DNA from: Leifsonia aquatica
GTDB lineage: Bacteria; Actinomycetota; Actinomycetes; Actinomycetales; Microbacteriaceae
Direction of reading: 5' to 3'
NCBI RefSeq assembly: GCF_014190775.1
Contig: NZ_JACHVP010000002.1
Coordinates: 310,001 to 374,000 of the forward strand
Length of the DNA: 64,000 nt
Shown in pieces: positions 1 to 7,275 of the stretch. The translations under genes and the position numbers were made by a program. The notes below the pieces were generated by a model. The model was not told where the DNA came from, did no database searches, and was given only the letters and a program-made list of their open reading frames with translations. Every line of letters starts with the position of its first letter. Positions within the stretch are counted from its first letter, which is position 1.

Positions 1-1362
1 AAGGGCCCGCTCGAGGTCTCGGAGGCCGTGCGGATCACCGAGGGCATCCTGACCGCCCTCGAGTACTCGCACCGCGCGGGCGTGGTGCACCGCGACATCA
101 AGCCGGGCAACGTGATGATCACCAAGACCGGCCAGGTCAAGGTGATGGACTTCGGCATCGCCCGTGCGATCAGCGACTCCTCGGCGACCGTCGCGCAGAC
201 CACCGCCGTGCTCGGCACGGCCAGCTACTTCTCGCCGGAGCAGGCGAAGGGCGAGTCGGTCGACGCGCGCACAGACCTGTACTCGACCGGTGTCGTGCTC
301 TTCGAGATGCTCGCCGGCCGGCCGCCGTTCCGCGGGGACACCCCCGTCGCAGTCGCCTATCAGCACGTGAGCGAGGCGGCCGTCGCGCCGAGCACGCTCA
401 ACCCCAAGGTCTCGCCGGCGATGGATGTCGTCGTCGCCCGCGCACTGACCAAGGACCGTTTCGAGCGCTACCAGACCGTCGCCGAGTTCCGCGCCGACCT
501 CGAAGAGGCCGCCGCTGGACGCGTCCCGGTCCACAAGGAGAGCGACGAGCTCTCCGAGACGCTGTTCGGCGCCCCGCCGAGCTCGGTCTCCGGCCCGGAG
601 GCGGCGTTCCGGCAGCTCGCCGAGGACCAGACGATGACGCGCACGCAGCGCCGTCCCCCGGTCATCTGGATCTGGGCCGGCATCGCCGTCATGGCGGTGG
701 TGATCGTCGCCGTCCTCGCCTGGGTGCTGCGGCTCGCCCCCACGACAACCATGCCCGAGACGTCGCGCACCGTGCCCACCATGGCCGGCCAGACGGTCGA
801 CGAGGCGACGGCGACGCTCGAGAAGATGAAGCTCAAGTGGACGCAGACCACCGAGACGAGCGCGACCTACCCCGAGGGGCAGATCATCCGCAGCGACCCC
901 GGTGCCGGCATCGTCGTCGCGACAGGTGACACGATCAACCTCTACGTGTCGACCGGCAAGAAGACCGTCGCCGTCCCGGACGTGCACAACATGAATCTGG
1001 ACGCGGCCAAGGCGGCGATCACGGCCGCCGGCCTCACCGTCGGCCCGGTCACGACCGAGAACTCCTCCTCTGTCGCCGCCAACATCGTGATCTCGACCGA
1101 TCCCGATGCGACCGGCAAGGCGCACGAGGGAGATCCGATCTCGCTCACCGTGTCAAGCGGCAAGGTCACCCTCGCCGATCTGACGGGGCAGACGATCCAG
1201 GCGGCCACCGGCATCCTGTCGCAGCAGGGTCTCACCGCCAACCCGAAGCCCGATCCTTCCTGCCCGCAGGACAGCGGAGCCCCCCTGGTGCACACGCAGT
1301 CCGTGGCGCCCGGCGACGTGCCGCAGGGATCGACGGTCGACCTGACCTACTGCTCGGGCTGA
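1..1362 (+). CDS. pknB: Ser/Thr protein kinase with PASTA repeats, 5' truncated by window edge
   Basis: The reading frame is open from the first base, so the N-lobe of the kinase lies outside the window. Seen: HRDIKPGN catalytic loop (about residue 30), DFG (about 51), an SPEQ activation-segment end, and a kinase C-lobe to about residue 160. A juxtamembrane stretch and one membrane segment (about nt 660-735) follow, then about three extracellular PASTA repeats to the C-terminus. This is the PknB architecture: a membrane kinase that senses peptidoglycan or lipid II through PASTA and controls growth and division. The location beside a PabA/TrpG-type gene and the sortase/crgA genes near oriC fits actinobacterial pknB. 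A paralogue such as PknA/PknL is less likely because of the PASTA repeats. Confidence 0.93.
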   Translation, partial: KGPLEVSEAVRITEGILTALEYSHRAGVVHRDIKPGNVMITKTGQVKVMDFGIARAISDSSATVAQTTAVLGTASYFSPEQAKGESVDARTDLYSTGVVLFEMLAGRPPFRGDTPVAVAYQHVSEAAVAPSTLNPKVSPAMDVVVARALTKDRFERYQTVAEFRADLEEAAAGRVPVHKESDELSETLFGAPPSSVSGPEAAFRQLAEDQTMTRTQRRPPVIWIWAGIAVMAVVIVAVLAWVLRLAPTTTMPETSRTVPTMAGQTVDEATATLEKMKLKWTQTTETSATYPEGQIIRSDPGAGIVVATGDTINLYVSTGKKTVAVPDVHNMNLDAAKAAITAAGLTVGPVTTENSSSVAANIVISTDPDATGKAHEGDPISLTVSSGKVTLADLTGQTIQAATGILSQQGLTANPKPDPSCPQDSGAPLVHTQSVAPGDVPQGSTVDLTYCSG

Positions 1363-2001
1363 TCAGCCCAGCTTGACGAGCGGGTTCAGCGCGCGCGACG
1401 CCTCGGCAGCGCCGGCGAGGCCGGCGACCTCGAGCCAGTTGCCCAGCATCCGGTAGCCGCCCTCGGTGAGCACGGACTCCGGGTGGAACTGCACGCCGTA
1501 GATCGGTGCGTCGCTGTGCTGCAGAGCCATGATCACGCCCCCGGGTGTGCGAGCCGTGACGACCAGGTCGTCCGGGAGGGTGCCGTCGACGACCGCCAGC
1601 GAGTGGTAGCGCGTCGCGGTGAAGGGCTGGGGCACGCCGTCGAAGAGCGTGCTGTCGTCGTGGCCGACCTGCGAGGTCTTGCCGTGCATCAGCTCTTCGG
1701 CGTTGGTGACCACGCCGCCGAACGCCTCCGCGATCGCCTGGTGCCCGAGGCACACGCCGAGCAGCGGCTGGCCGGTCGCGAGCGCCTGCTCGACCACCGG
1801 GATCGAGACACCGGCGTCGGCCGGCTTGCCCGGCCCGGGAGAGATCAGCACCGCGTCGAACTCGGCGAGACGGGCGGGGATGTCCTCCACCGCGATGTCG
1901 TCGTTGCGCACGACCTCCGTCTGCGCGCCGAGCTCCCGGAGGTAGCCGTTCAGCGTGTAGACGAAGCTGTCGTAGTTGTCGATGACGAGTACGCGGGTCA
2001 C
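1363..2001 (-). CDS. pabA: Glutamine amidotransferase, anthranilate/aminodeoxychorismate synthase component II
   Basis: A class I glutamine amidotransferase of 212 residues. It releases ammonia from glutamine for a chorismate-using partner subunit. Seen: N-terminal VIDNYDSF, catalytic Cys in GVCLGHQAI, and the His/Glu pair in VQFHPES. The length is normal for TrpG/PabA. The GTG start at 2001 is preferred over upstream starts because the conserved family N-terminus begins there and AGGAAGG lies about 10 nt upstream. The start overlaps the stop of the small upstream ORF (GTGA), suggesting coupled translation. The sequence cannot separate TrpG (tryptophan) from PabA (folate). No trp genes are adjacent, and this locus beside pknB is usually annotated either way in actinobacteria. 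The end is convergent with the kinase gene with no gap. Confidence 0.9.
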   Translation of the reverse strand: MTRVLVIDNYDSFVYTLNGYLRELGAQTEVVRNDDIAVEDIPARLAEFDAVLISPGPGKPADAGVSIPVVEQALATGQPLLGVCLGHQAIAEAFGGVVTNAEELMHGKTSQVGHDDSTLFDGVPQPFTATRYHSLAVVDGTLPDDLVVTARTPGGVIMALQHSDAPIYGVQFHPESVLTEGGYRMLGNWLEVAGLAGAAEASRALNPLVKLG

Positions 2002-2156
2002 GGGCCCACGGTACCTTCCTGCGGACCCAAGAGCGAATCCACCCAGGGGAAGACCCAGGTCACGAGTGCGAACAGCACGACGGCCACGAGGACCAGCAGG
2101 ATGATGATGCGCACCCAGACCGGTCCGGGCAGGATGCGCCACAGCGCTGCGTACAT
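1998..2156 (-). CDS. Small single-pass membrane protein, 52 residues
   Basis: Unrecognised short gene. It begins MYAALWRILPGPVWVR, continues with a hydrophobic stretch of about 20 residues rich in Ile, Leu and Val (about residues 17-36), and ends with a short soluble tail. A strong AGGGAGG Shine-Dalgarno sits 5 nt before the ATG, inside the end of the sortase gene. The sortase stop (TGA, 2160-2158) is one base from this ATG, and its own stop overlaps the pabA GTG as GTGA. The packed spacing sortase-small protein-pabA argues for a translated, co-transcribed gene. Function unknown; an envelope role is only an inference from the sortase neighbour. Confidence 0.75.
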   Translation of the reverse strand: MYAALWRILPGPVWVRIIILLVLVAVVLFALVTWVFPWVDSLLGPQEGTVGP

Positions 2157-2157
2157 G

Positions 2158-2988
2158 TCAGCCTCCCTGGCTCGTGTTCAGGACGCCGGCGAGCTCGCTG
2201 GGCACGTCCTGCGGCGGGGCGTAGTTGTCGAAGACGTTGTAGGCGATGAGTCGCTCGCCGGCCGCGAAGGGCGGATTGCAGGTGGTGATCGTCATCAGTC
2301 GCTCGGTCGGCGTCGCCTCGGGCTGGCGCGGGACCGGCAAGAGGACCTGCACGGCGGACGGCTGCACGTACTCGAAGTTGCGGAACGTGTAGGTGTACCA
2401 GCCGTCCTGCGTCTGCACGTAGATGTGGTCGCCGATGTGCAGCTTGGAGAGGTCGATGAACGTGTTGCCCCAGCCGCTGTCGTGCCCCGCCACCGCGAAA
2501 TTGCCGATCTGGCCGGGCATCTGCGTGTCCGCGTAGTGGCCGACACCGGCGGTGTAGCTATTGAGCACCTTCTCCACGTCGACGGTCTGGCGGATCGTCC
2601 GCTTCCAGTCCGCGCCGAGGCGGGGGATGTAGATGACCGCGAACGCCTGGTAGTCGGCCGGCTGCGCCATCACGGGGATGTCGGTGACACCGTTCTCGTC
2701 CGGCGTCGGCGTCGGGCGGGGTGCCTTGATCGCGTCGTCGATCCACTTCTGGCTCTGGGTCGCGGCCGCGGAGCTCTGCTGGTTGTCGACGACGAGGTTG
2801 TTCCACCACATCTGCCAGCCCAGGAAGAGCAGGACGAGCACGCCCGCAGTGATGAGCAGCTCCCCGAGCACCCCGACCACGGTGGGCCTTCGAGTGGGCT
2901 TGCGAGCCTTCGTCGTCTTCCGGCCACCGCCTTCGCGCCGGTCGGCGCCGCGCGGGCGTCGCAGCTCGGGTTCGGTCGGGTCGGCCAT
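2158..2988 (-). CDS. Class E sortase
   Basis: A membrane transpeptidase of 276 residues that cleaves LAXTG-type signals on secreted proteins and attaches them to the cell wall. Seen: a basic cytoplasmic N-terminus, one membrane segment (about residues 38-62), then an extracellular sortase fold with His in FAVAGHDSGWGN, catalytic Cys in MTITTCNPP and Arg in GERLIAY. The position between pabA and crgA is characteristic of class E sortases of actinobacteria. The ATG at 2988 is preferred to the longer upstream frame because a TAGAAT -10 element (2996-3001) lies 7 nt before it, predicting a leaderless mRNA. The protein with a C-terminal LASTG signal at 41212-44040 is a likely substrate. Confidence 0.92.
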   Translation of the reverse strand: MADPTEPELRRPRGADRREGGGRKTTKARKPTRRPTVVGVLGELLITAGVLVLLFLGWQMWWNNLVVDNQQSSAAATQSQKWIDDAIKAPRPTPTPDENGVTDIPVMAQPADYQAFAVIYIPRLGADWKRTIRQTVDVEKVLNSYTAGVGHYADTQMPGQIGNFAVAGHDSGWGNTFIDLSKLHIGDHIYVQTQDGWYTYTFRNFEYVQPSAVQVLLPVPRQPEATPTERLMTITTCNPPFAAGERLIAYNVFDNYAPPQDVPSELAGVLNTSQGG

Positions 2989-2995
2989 ATGACAG

Positions 2996-3001
2996 ATTCT
3001 A
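2996..3001 (-). promoter_or_regulatory. -10 element of the sortase operon (leaderless)
   Basis: TAGAAT on the minus strand, 7 nt before the sortase ATG, so the transcript would start at or beside the start codon. No Shine-Dalgarno is visible. Confidence 0.55.
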
Positions 3002-3038
3002 AGAGGAAAAGCTGGCGGAACCCTCAGACCGGTCCCGC

Positions 3039-3044
3039 TACACT
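3039..3044 (+). promoter_or_regulatory. -10 element of crgA (leaderless)
   Basis: TACACT on the plus strand, 8 nt before the crgA ATG, with no Shine-Dalgarno in between. It is divergent from the sortase promoter within the same 64-bp gap. Confidence 0.5.
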
Positions 3045-3052
3045 GTGGTGCT

Positions 3053-3304
3053 ATGGCACGCAGCAAGTCGAAGATCAAGCCCGAGCGCACCCAGCGGACC
3101 GCAGCCGCCTCCGGAGAGGAAGCGCCCAACCCCGTCTGGTTCAAGCCGGTCATGTTCGGCTTCATGCTGCTCGGGCTCGTCTGGATCATCGTGTTCTACG
3201 TGAGCCAGAACCAGTACCCGATCCCGGCCCTCGGTGCCTGGAACATCCTCGTCGGCTTCGGCATCGCCTTCATCGGCTTCCTCATGACCACCAGGTGGCG
3301 TTGA
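3053..3304 (+). CDS. crgA: Cell division protein CrgA
   Basis: An actinobacterial septal membrane protein that interacts with FtsZ and peptidoglycan synthases and modulates Z-ring and septum assembly. It has 83 residues, as is typical. Seen: a basic, polar N-terminus (ARSKSKIKPERTQRT), the NPVWFKPVMFGFMLLGLVW first membrane segment, a short loop with YPIPALGAWN, and a second membrane segment ending TTRWR. These are hallmark CrgA features. The gene is divergent from the sortase gene and followed by a strong intrinsic terminator. The location next to pknB and the origin is conserved in actinobacteria. Confidence 0.96.
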   Translation: MARSKSKIKPERTQRTAAASGEEAPNPVWFKPVMFGFMLLGLVWIIVFYVSQNQYPIPALGAWNILVGFGIAFIGFLMTTRWR

Positions 3305-3335
3305 CGCCCCTCCCCGTCACTGACGCTGCGCGTCG

Positions 3336-3366
3336 AGAAGCCCGGTCCGTCGAGGACCGGGCTTCT
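3336..3366 (+). terminator. Intrinsic terminator after crgA
   Basis: A perfect 13-bp stem (arms 3336-3348 and 3354-3366, core AAGCCCGGTCC) with a 5-nt loop, 31 bases past the crgA stop. It separates crgA from the DnaA-box cluster that follows. Confidence 0.8.
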
Positions 3367-3369
3367 TCC

Positions 3370-3512
3370 GTTTCCACAGTTGTCCACAGGTGCTTATCCA
3401 CACTGAGGAAAACTCCCCGAGGGCGGTTCTCCCCAGTGTTAATAAGCCTGTGGAGAGTTACACGCGTGTAATTATCCCCACTGTTAACAACCCTGTGGAT
3501 AACTTATCCACG
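3370..3512. promoter_or_regulatory. Cluster of DnaA boxes outside oriC
   Basis: A dense set of matches to the DnaA-box consensus TTATCCACA within 143 bp. Two are perfect: TTATCCACA at 3394-3402 and its complement TGTGGATAA at 3494-3502. Close variants are TTGTCCACA (3380-3388), TTTCCACA (3371-3378), TTATCCCCA (3472-3480), TTATCCACG (3504-3512) and TGTGGAGAG (3449-3457). The stretch is also AT-richer than its surroundings. It lies about 14 kb from the dnaN-dnaA origin candidate, between the crgA terminator and the 3' end of the rhomboid gene, so it is not an obvious promoter for either. It may titrate DnaA or act as an accessory origin element; this is inference. Confidence 0.7.
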
Positions 3513-3538
3513 TCGTGCGGGCGCCTGGGGAGAGCCGC

Positions 3539-4375
3539 TCAGAGGAAGCGGATGAGGCTCAGCGCGATCAGCAGGACGCTCAGCACGATGATGAGCGGGA
3601 GCTGGAGGGCGCGGCGCGACGCCTTGCGCGTCTCCACGTAGATCAGCCCCACCAGCACGCCGCCGATCAGGCCGCCGACGTGCGCCTGCCAGGCGATGTT
3701 GAGGCCCGGGAGGAATCCGATGCCGATGTTGAGGGCGACCAGCACCAGGATCTGCGTGGCATTGCCGCCCAGCCGGCGCTGGATGATGAAGAAGGCGCCG
3801 AACATGCCGAAGATGGCACCGGAGGCGCCGACGACGGGCTGCAAGGGGTTACCCAGCAGCAGCACGCCAAGTGACCCGGCGAACCCGCTGATGAGGAACA
3901 GGCCGAGGAACCTCAGGCGCCCGAGCATCGGCTCCAGGATGCTGCCGAAGATCCACAGCGTGTACATGTTGAGCAGGATGTGGATGATGCTCGCGTGCGC
4001 GAACACCGACGTCAGCATCCGCCACGGCTCGAAGGCGCGCGGATCGGAGTACACGCCGGCGTACTGGATCGCCTGTGTGACCTGTCCGCCGATGAACGGC
4101 AACGACTGCAGGATGAACACGACGACGCACACCGCGATGATCGCGTACGTGACGACGGGCGCGCCCGCACCCGTCAGGCGTGGGATCCAGGCCGGCTTGG
4201 TCTTGGGCGCGGTCGCGCGCTGCTGGGCCATGCACTCCGGGCAGACGAATCCGACCGCAGCGGGCGTCTGGCACTCACCGCAGATCGTGCGCCCGCACCG
4301 CTGGCACAGCACGTAGCTGACCCGGTCCGGGTGGCGGTAGCAGTAGCTCGCTCGCGCGTCGACGGGCTGAGACAT
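3539..4375 (-). CDS. Rhomboid-family intramembrane serine protease with N-terminal zinc finger
   Basis: A multi-pass protease of 278 residues that cleaves membrane-protein substrates within the bilayer. Seen: N-terminal Cys/His-rich domain (CYRHPDR, CQRCGR, CGEC, CPEC; about residues 12-50) typical of actinobacterial rhomboids with a B-box-like zinc finger, then about six membrane segments. The catalytic Ser is in GASGAIFGMFGAFF and the catalytic His in WQAHVGGLIGG. The ATG at 4375 starts a natural N-terminus (MSQPVDAR). GGAAGG directly abuts it, closer than is usual for a ribosome binding site. The gene lies 23 nt downstream of the cyclophilin gene and probably shares its operon. Substrate unknown. 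Confidence 0.92.
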   Translation of the reverse strand: MSQPVDARASYCYRHPDRVSYVLCQRCGRTICGECQTPAAVGFVCPECMAQQRATAPKTKPAWIPRLTGAGAPVVTYAIIAVCVVVFILQSLPFIGGQVTQAIQYAGVYSDPRAFEPWRMLTSVFAHASIIHILLNMYTLWIFGSILEPMLGRLRFLGLFLISGFAGSLGVLLLGNPLQPVVGASGAIFGMFGAFFIIQRRLGGNATQILVLVALNIGIGFLPGLNIAWQAHVGGLIGGVLVGLIYVETRKASRRALQLPLIIVLSVLLIALSLIRFL

Positions 4376-4398
4376 CCTTCCGACTCGCCCGTCCGGTC

Positions 4399-4938
4399 TC
4401 AGACCTGCTCGATCTCGACCGACTCGATGACGACGTCGTCGAGCGGCCGGTCGCGGGCGTCGGTCGGGACCTCGGCCAGCTTGTCGACGATCTTGCGCGA
4501 CGCGTCGTCGGCGACCTCGCCGAAGATGGAGTGCTTGCCCTGCAGCCACGTGGTCGGGCCGACGGTGATGAAGAACTGCGAGCCGTTGGTGCCGTGGCCG
4601 CCCTGGATGCCGGCGTTGGCCATCGCGAGCATGTACGGCTGGGTGAAGTCGAGCTCGGGGCTGATCTCGTCGTCGAACTGGTAGCCGGGGCCGCCGATTC
4701 CCTGACCGAGCGGGTCGCCGCCCTGGATCATGAAGCCGGGGATGATGCGGTGGAAGATGACGCCGTCGTAGAGCGGCGTGGTGGTCTTCTCGCCGGTGGC
4801 CGGGTGGGTCCACTCGGTCTCACCGGTCGCCAGGCCGACGAAGTTGCGCACCGTCTTCGGCGCGTGGTTGCCGAAGAGGTTGACCTTGATGTCTCCGTAG
4901 TTGGTGTGGAGAGTGGCGACGGCGGTGTGCTTAGACAT
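4399..4938 (-). CDS. ppiA: Cyclophilin-type peptidyl-prolyl cis-trans isomerase
   Basis: Catalyses cis-trans isomerisation of Xaa-Pro bonds during protein folding, probably in the cytoplasm because no signal peptide is seen. It has 179 residues. Seen: NYGDIKVNLFGNHAPKTV near the N-terminus, the active-site Arg and Phe in FHRIIPGFMIQGGDP, and the QFFITVGPTTWLQGKHSIFGEV core. The start MSKHTAVATL at 4938 matches the compact actinobacterial PpiA; longer upstream frames add unrelated sequence. It is followed closely by the rhomboid gene on the same strand, an order common near actinobacterial origins. Confidence 0.95.
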   Translation of the reverse strand: MSKHTAVATLHTNYGDIKVNLFGNHAPKTVRNFVGLATGETEWTHPATGEKTTTPLYDGVIFHRIIPGFMIQGGDPLGQGIGGPGYQFDDEISPELDFTQPYMLAMANAGIQGGHGTNGSQFFITVGPTTWLQGKHSIFGEVADDASRKIVDKLAEVPTDARDRPLDDVVIESVEIEQV

Positions 4939-5063
4939 GAGTCCAATTCTTGCACAGGGGGTTAGCTGGTTATCGGCAGAGGACTTCACCTCTCGGTCCA
5001 TCCCCAGCCCTTTCGGTGGCAAGATGGAGACGGTTCGCTATTCCGACGCAATGGAGGTCCAGA

Positions 5064-5606
5064 ATGAGCCTGACACGGAAGCGCAAGAAGGAGCTCAAGC
5101 GACTGCGCAGCAGCGCGGAGGAGCTGTGGGGCAAGCAGCAGGAGGTGCTCGCGAACGCGAACGCCGTCGCAGCGGAAGCCCGCAAGCAGGCCGCCTACTA
5201 CACCCGCGAGGAGATCGCACCGCGCGTCCGTGACGGCTACGACTCCTACGTGCGTCCCGCCGCCCAGACGGCCGGCCACGTGGCCGGTGCCGCGCGCGAC
5301 CGCTTCGTCGGCGACGTGATCCCCGCCGTGGGCTCCGCCGTCGGCACCGCGCTCTCGGTGGTCGACCACGCCCGCGCTGCACGCGCTGCGGCGTTCAACG
5401 GCGACTTCACCAAGGCGCGCAAGGAGCTCACCCGCAAGGTGCAGGTCGCTCCGCAGAAGTCCGGCCCGGGTGCCGGCACCGTGATCGCGGTCGGCCTCGG
5501 GGTCGTCGCGGCCGCCGGTCTGCTGTATGCGGTCTGGCAGACGTTCCGCGCCGACGACGAGCTGTGGGTCGCCGACGAGGAGCCGACCGCTCCCGCTGCG
5601 GAGTAG
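5064..5606 (+). CDS. Hypothetical protein, helical with C-terminal membrane segment
   Basis: Not recognised. It has 180 residues. Seen: a very basic N-terminus (MSLTRKRKKELKRLR), a long Ala/Lys/Glu/Arg-rich helical region likely to form coiled coil, a hydrophobic membrane segment near residues 145-165 (GTVIAVGLGVVAAAGLLYAVW), and an acidic tail. The ATG at 5064 has TGGAGG about 8 nt upstream. A strong terminator follows, so the gene appears monocistronic. The topology suggests a tail-anchored cytoplasmic protein. The function cannot be read from the sequence. Confidence 0.8.
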   Translation: MSLTRKRKKELKRLRSSAEELWGKQQEVLANANAVAAEARKQAAYYTREEIAPRVRDGYDSYVRPAAQTAGHVAGAARDRFVGDVIPAVGSAVGTALSVVDHARAARAAAFNGDFTKARKELTRKVQVAPQKSGPGAGTVIAVGLGVVAAAGLLYAVWQTFRADDELWVADEEPTAPAAE

Positions 5607-5627
5607 TCCCCCCGACCAAGAGAAGAG

Positions 5628-5655
5628 TCCACCCCGGGGTTCGCCCCGGGGTGGA
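5628..5655 (+). terminator. Intrinsic terminator with TTCG tetraloop
   Basis: A perfect 12-bp stem (arms 5628-5639 and 5644-5655, TCCACCCCGGGG and its complement) closed by the stable TTCG loop, 22 nt past the stop of the preceding gene. The trailing bases are G-rich then TTT. Confidence 0.75.
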
Positions 5656-5707
5656 TTGGGGGGTTTCCCCGATGGTGGGCAGGGCATCGGGACGCGAGGC
5701 TGGAGTC

Positions 5708-5908
5708 ATGAACATTCTCCAGCGTCCACTCCAGGGTCGAGTCCTCGGCGGGGTCTGCGCCGGGCTGGCGCAGCGGTTCGGGCTCACGCCCACCACGGTC
5801 CGCGTGCTCTTCCTCGTGTCGTGCCTGTTGCCCGGGCCGCAGTTCATCGCCTACATCGCGATGTGGATCATCATCCCGAGCGAGCGACGCGACGTCGTCA
5901 CGCTCTGA
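5708..5908 (+). CDS. PspC-domain small membrane protein
   Basis: A protein of 66 residues consisting of a single PspC domain. Seen: QGRVLGGVCAGLAQRFGL, the conserved Gly-rich motif of PspC, followed by TTVRVLFLV and a second hydrophobic stretch ending YIAMWIIIPSE. Family knowledge: PspC domains occur in phage-shock and envelope-stress membrane proteins, and small stand-alone forms are common in actinobacteria. The ATG at 5708 has GGAG just upstream. There are no stress-operon neighbours, so a role in membrane homeostasis is inferred from the family only. Confidence 0.9.
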   Translation: MNILQRPLQGRVLGGVCAGLAQRFGLTPTTVRVLFLVSCLLPGPQFIAYIAMWIIIPSERRDVVTL

Positions 5909-5932
5909 CGCGGGCGCGACGTCGGCGGTGCG

Positions 5933-6349
5933 TCAGCGGAGCCCGGCCATCCCGAGCGCCACGTCGACGAGGTCGACCCGTCGGTTCGGGATACCCGTCA
6001 GCGCGAACCAGGCCGCTTCGTCCGTCGAGCCGTCGAGCTCGTTCGTGAGCTTGCCGCCGGTGACGGTCGCCCGGTAGATGATGCGGAGCGCGTGGAGCGG
6101 TCCCGCGTCCGGTGTGAACCTCTGCTCGGCGGGGACGATCTTCGAGTCGATGCCCAGCAGCTCTCCTGCCTGCGCCGCGTAGCCGGTCTCTTCGGCGATC
6201 TCTCGCACGACGGCGTCGATCGGATCCTCCCCCGGATCGATCCCGCCACCCGGCAGCGTCCAGCCGGACCGGCCTCCCTCGTTCCAGTGGGCGAGGAGGA
6301 TGCGGTCGTTGTCGACGATGACCCCGTATGCCGCAACCCTGATATCCAT
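5933..6349 (-). CDS. Nudix hydrolase
   Basis: A pyrophosphohydrolase of 138 residues that cleaves nucleoside diphosphates linked to another moiety. The complete Nudix box is visible: G-x5-E-x7-REIAEETGY around residues 34-56 (GGIDPGE...REIAEETGY), with the metal-binding glutamates intact. It begins MDIRVAAYGVIV. The ATG at 6349 follows a TAGGGT -10 element by 6 nt, so a leaderless transcript is expected. The gene is divergent from the DNA glycosylase gene across 47 bp. Both could serve genome or nucleotide-pool hygiene, but the substrate cannot be assigned. Confidence 0.92.
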   Translation of the reverse strand: MDIRVAAYGVIVDNDRILLAHWNEGGRSGWTLPGGGIDPGEDPIDAVVREIAEETGYAAQAGELLGIDSKIVPAEQRFTPDAGPLHALRIIYRATVTGGKLTNELDGSTDEAAWFALTGIPNRRVDLVDVALGMAGLR

Positions 6350-6355
6350 GCCGAC

Positions 6356-6361
6356 ACCCTA
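6356..6361 (-). promoter_or_regulatory. -10 element of the Nudix gene (leaderless)
   Basis: TAGGGT on the minus strand, 6 nt before the ATG at 6349. Confidence 0.5.
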
Positions 6362-6384
6362 CTGCCGTTGTCGGAGGAGAAGGG

Positions 6385-6390
6385 CAGACT
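6385..6390 (+). promoter_or_regulatory. -10-like element of the DNA glycosylase gene (leaderless)
   Basis: CAGACT on the plus strand, 6 nt before the GTG at 6397. It supports the start that exposes Pro2. The first base deviates from TANNNT. Confidence 0.4.
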
Positions 6391-6396
6391 GGGGTG

Positions 6397-7260
6397 GTGC
6401 CCGAACTTCCGGAAGTCACAGCACTCGCCGCCGATCTCGACGCGCGACTGGCCGGTCGTGTCATCGACCGGCTGAGCGTCGTCGCGTTCGCGGCCCTCAA
6501 GACGTTCGATCCCCCGGCGGATGCGCTCCACGGGCTGACGATCGCCGGCGTCTCGCGCCATGGCAAGTTCCTCGACATCGCAGCCGGCGACCTCCACGTC
6601 GTGCTCCACCTGGCGCGAGCGGGCTGGATCCGCTGGCGGGATGCGCCTCCGCCTCCGCCCACCGGACGGCCCGGCAAGGGACCGTTGGCCGCCCGTCTCG
6701 TCCTCGACGACGGGACCGGCCTCGACATCACCGAGGCCGGTACGAAGAAGAGTCTGTCGATCTCCGTGGTGCACGACCCCGCGGACGTCCCCGGTGTCGC
6801 GCGGCTCGGACCCGATCCACTCGACCCCGCCTTCACCCGCGATGTCTTCGCCGGGATCCTCGCGCAGCAGGGCCGTGCGCAGATCAAGGGGGTGCTGCGC
6901 AATCAGTCCCTGATCGCCGGCATCGGCAACGCCTATTCGGACGAGATCCTGCACGTCGCGAAGATGTCGCCGTTCAAGCCGGCGGCCATGTCGGACGACG
7001 AGCTCGACCGTCTCTACGACGCCGTTCAGTCCACGCTGCGCGATGCGCTGGCGCGAGCGGACGGTCTCGCCGCGTCCGAGCTCAAGAGCGAGAAGAAGTC
7101 CGGCCTCCGCGTGCACGGCCGCACAGGGCAGGCCTGCCCGGTGTGCGGCGACACCATCCGTCAGGTGATCTTCGCCGACTCCACCCTGCAGTACTGCCCC
7201 ACATGTCAGACCGGTGGCAAGCCGCTGGCCGATCGAGTGCTGTCCCGGCTGCTCAAGTAG
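6397..7260 (+). CDS. Fpg/Nei-family DNA glycosylase/AP lyase
   Basis: A base-excision repair enzyme of 287 residues that removes oxidised bases and nicks the abasic site. Seen: N-terminal (M)PELPEV with catalytic Pro2 and Glu3, the helix-two-turn-helix region around NQSLIAGIGNAYSDEIL, and a C-terminal zinc finger CPVCG...YCPTCQ. Two adjacent GTG codons occur (6394, 6397). Only 6397 puts Pro at position 2, which this family needs for its Schiff-base chemistry, and a -10-like element sits 6 nt upstream. The sequence does not decide between an 8-oxoG-type (MutM) and an endonuclease VIII-like specificity. Divergent from the Nudix hydrolase gene. Confidence 0.93.
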   Translation: MPELPEVTALAADLDARLAGRVIDRLSVVAFAALKTFDPPADALHGLTIAGVSRHGKFLDIAAGDLHVVLHLARAGWIRWRDAPPPPPTGRPGKGPLAARLVLDDGTGLDITEAGTKKSLSISVVHDPADVPGVARLGPDPLDPAFTRDVFAGILAQQGRAQIKGVLRNQSLIAGIGNAYSDEILHVAKMSPFKPAAMSDDELDRLYDAVQSTLRDALARADGLAASELKSEKKSGLRVHGRTGQACPVCGDTIRQVIFADSTLQYCPTCQTGGKPLADRVLSRLLK

Positions 7261-7275
7261 TGCGCGACGCGGGCG

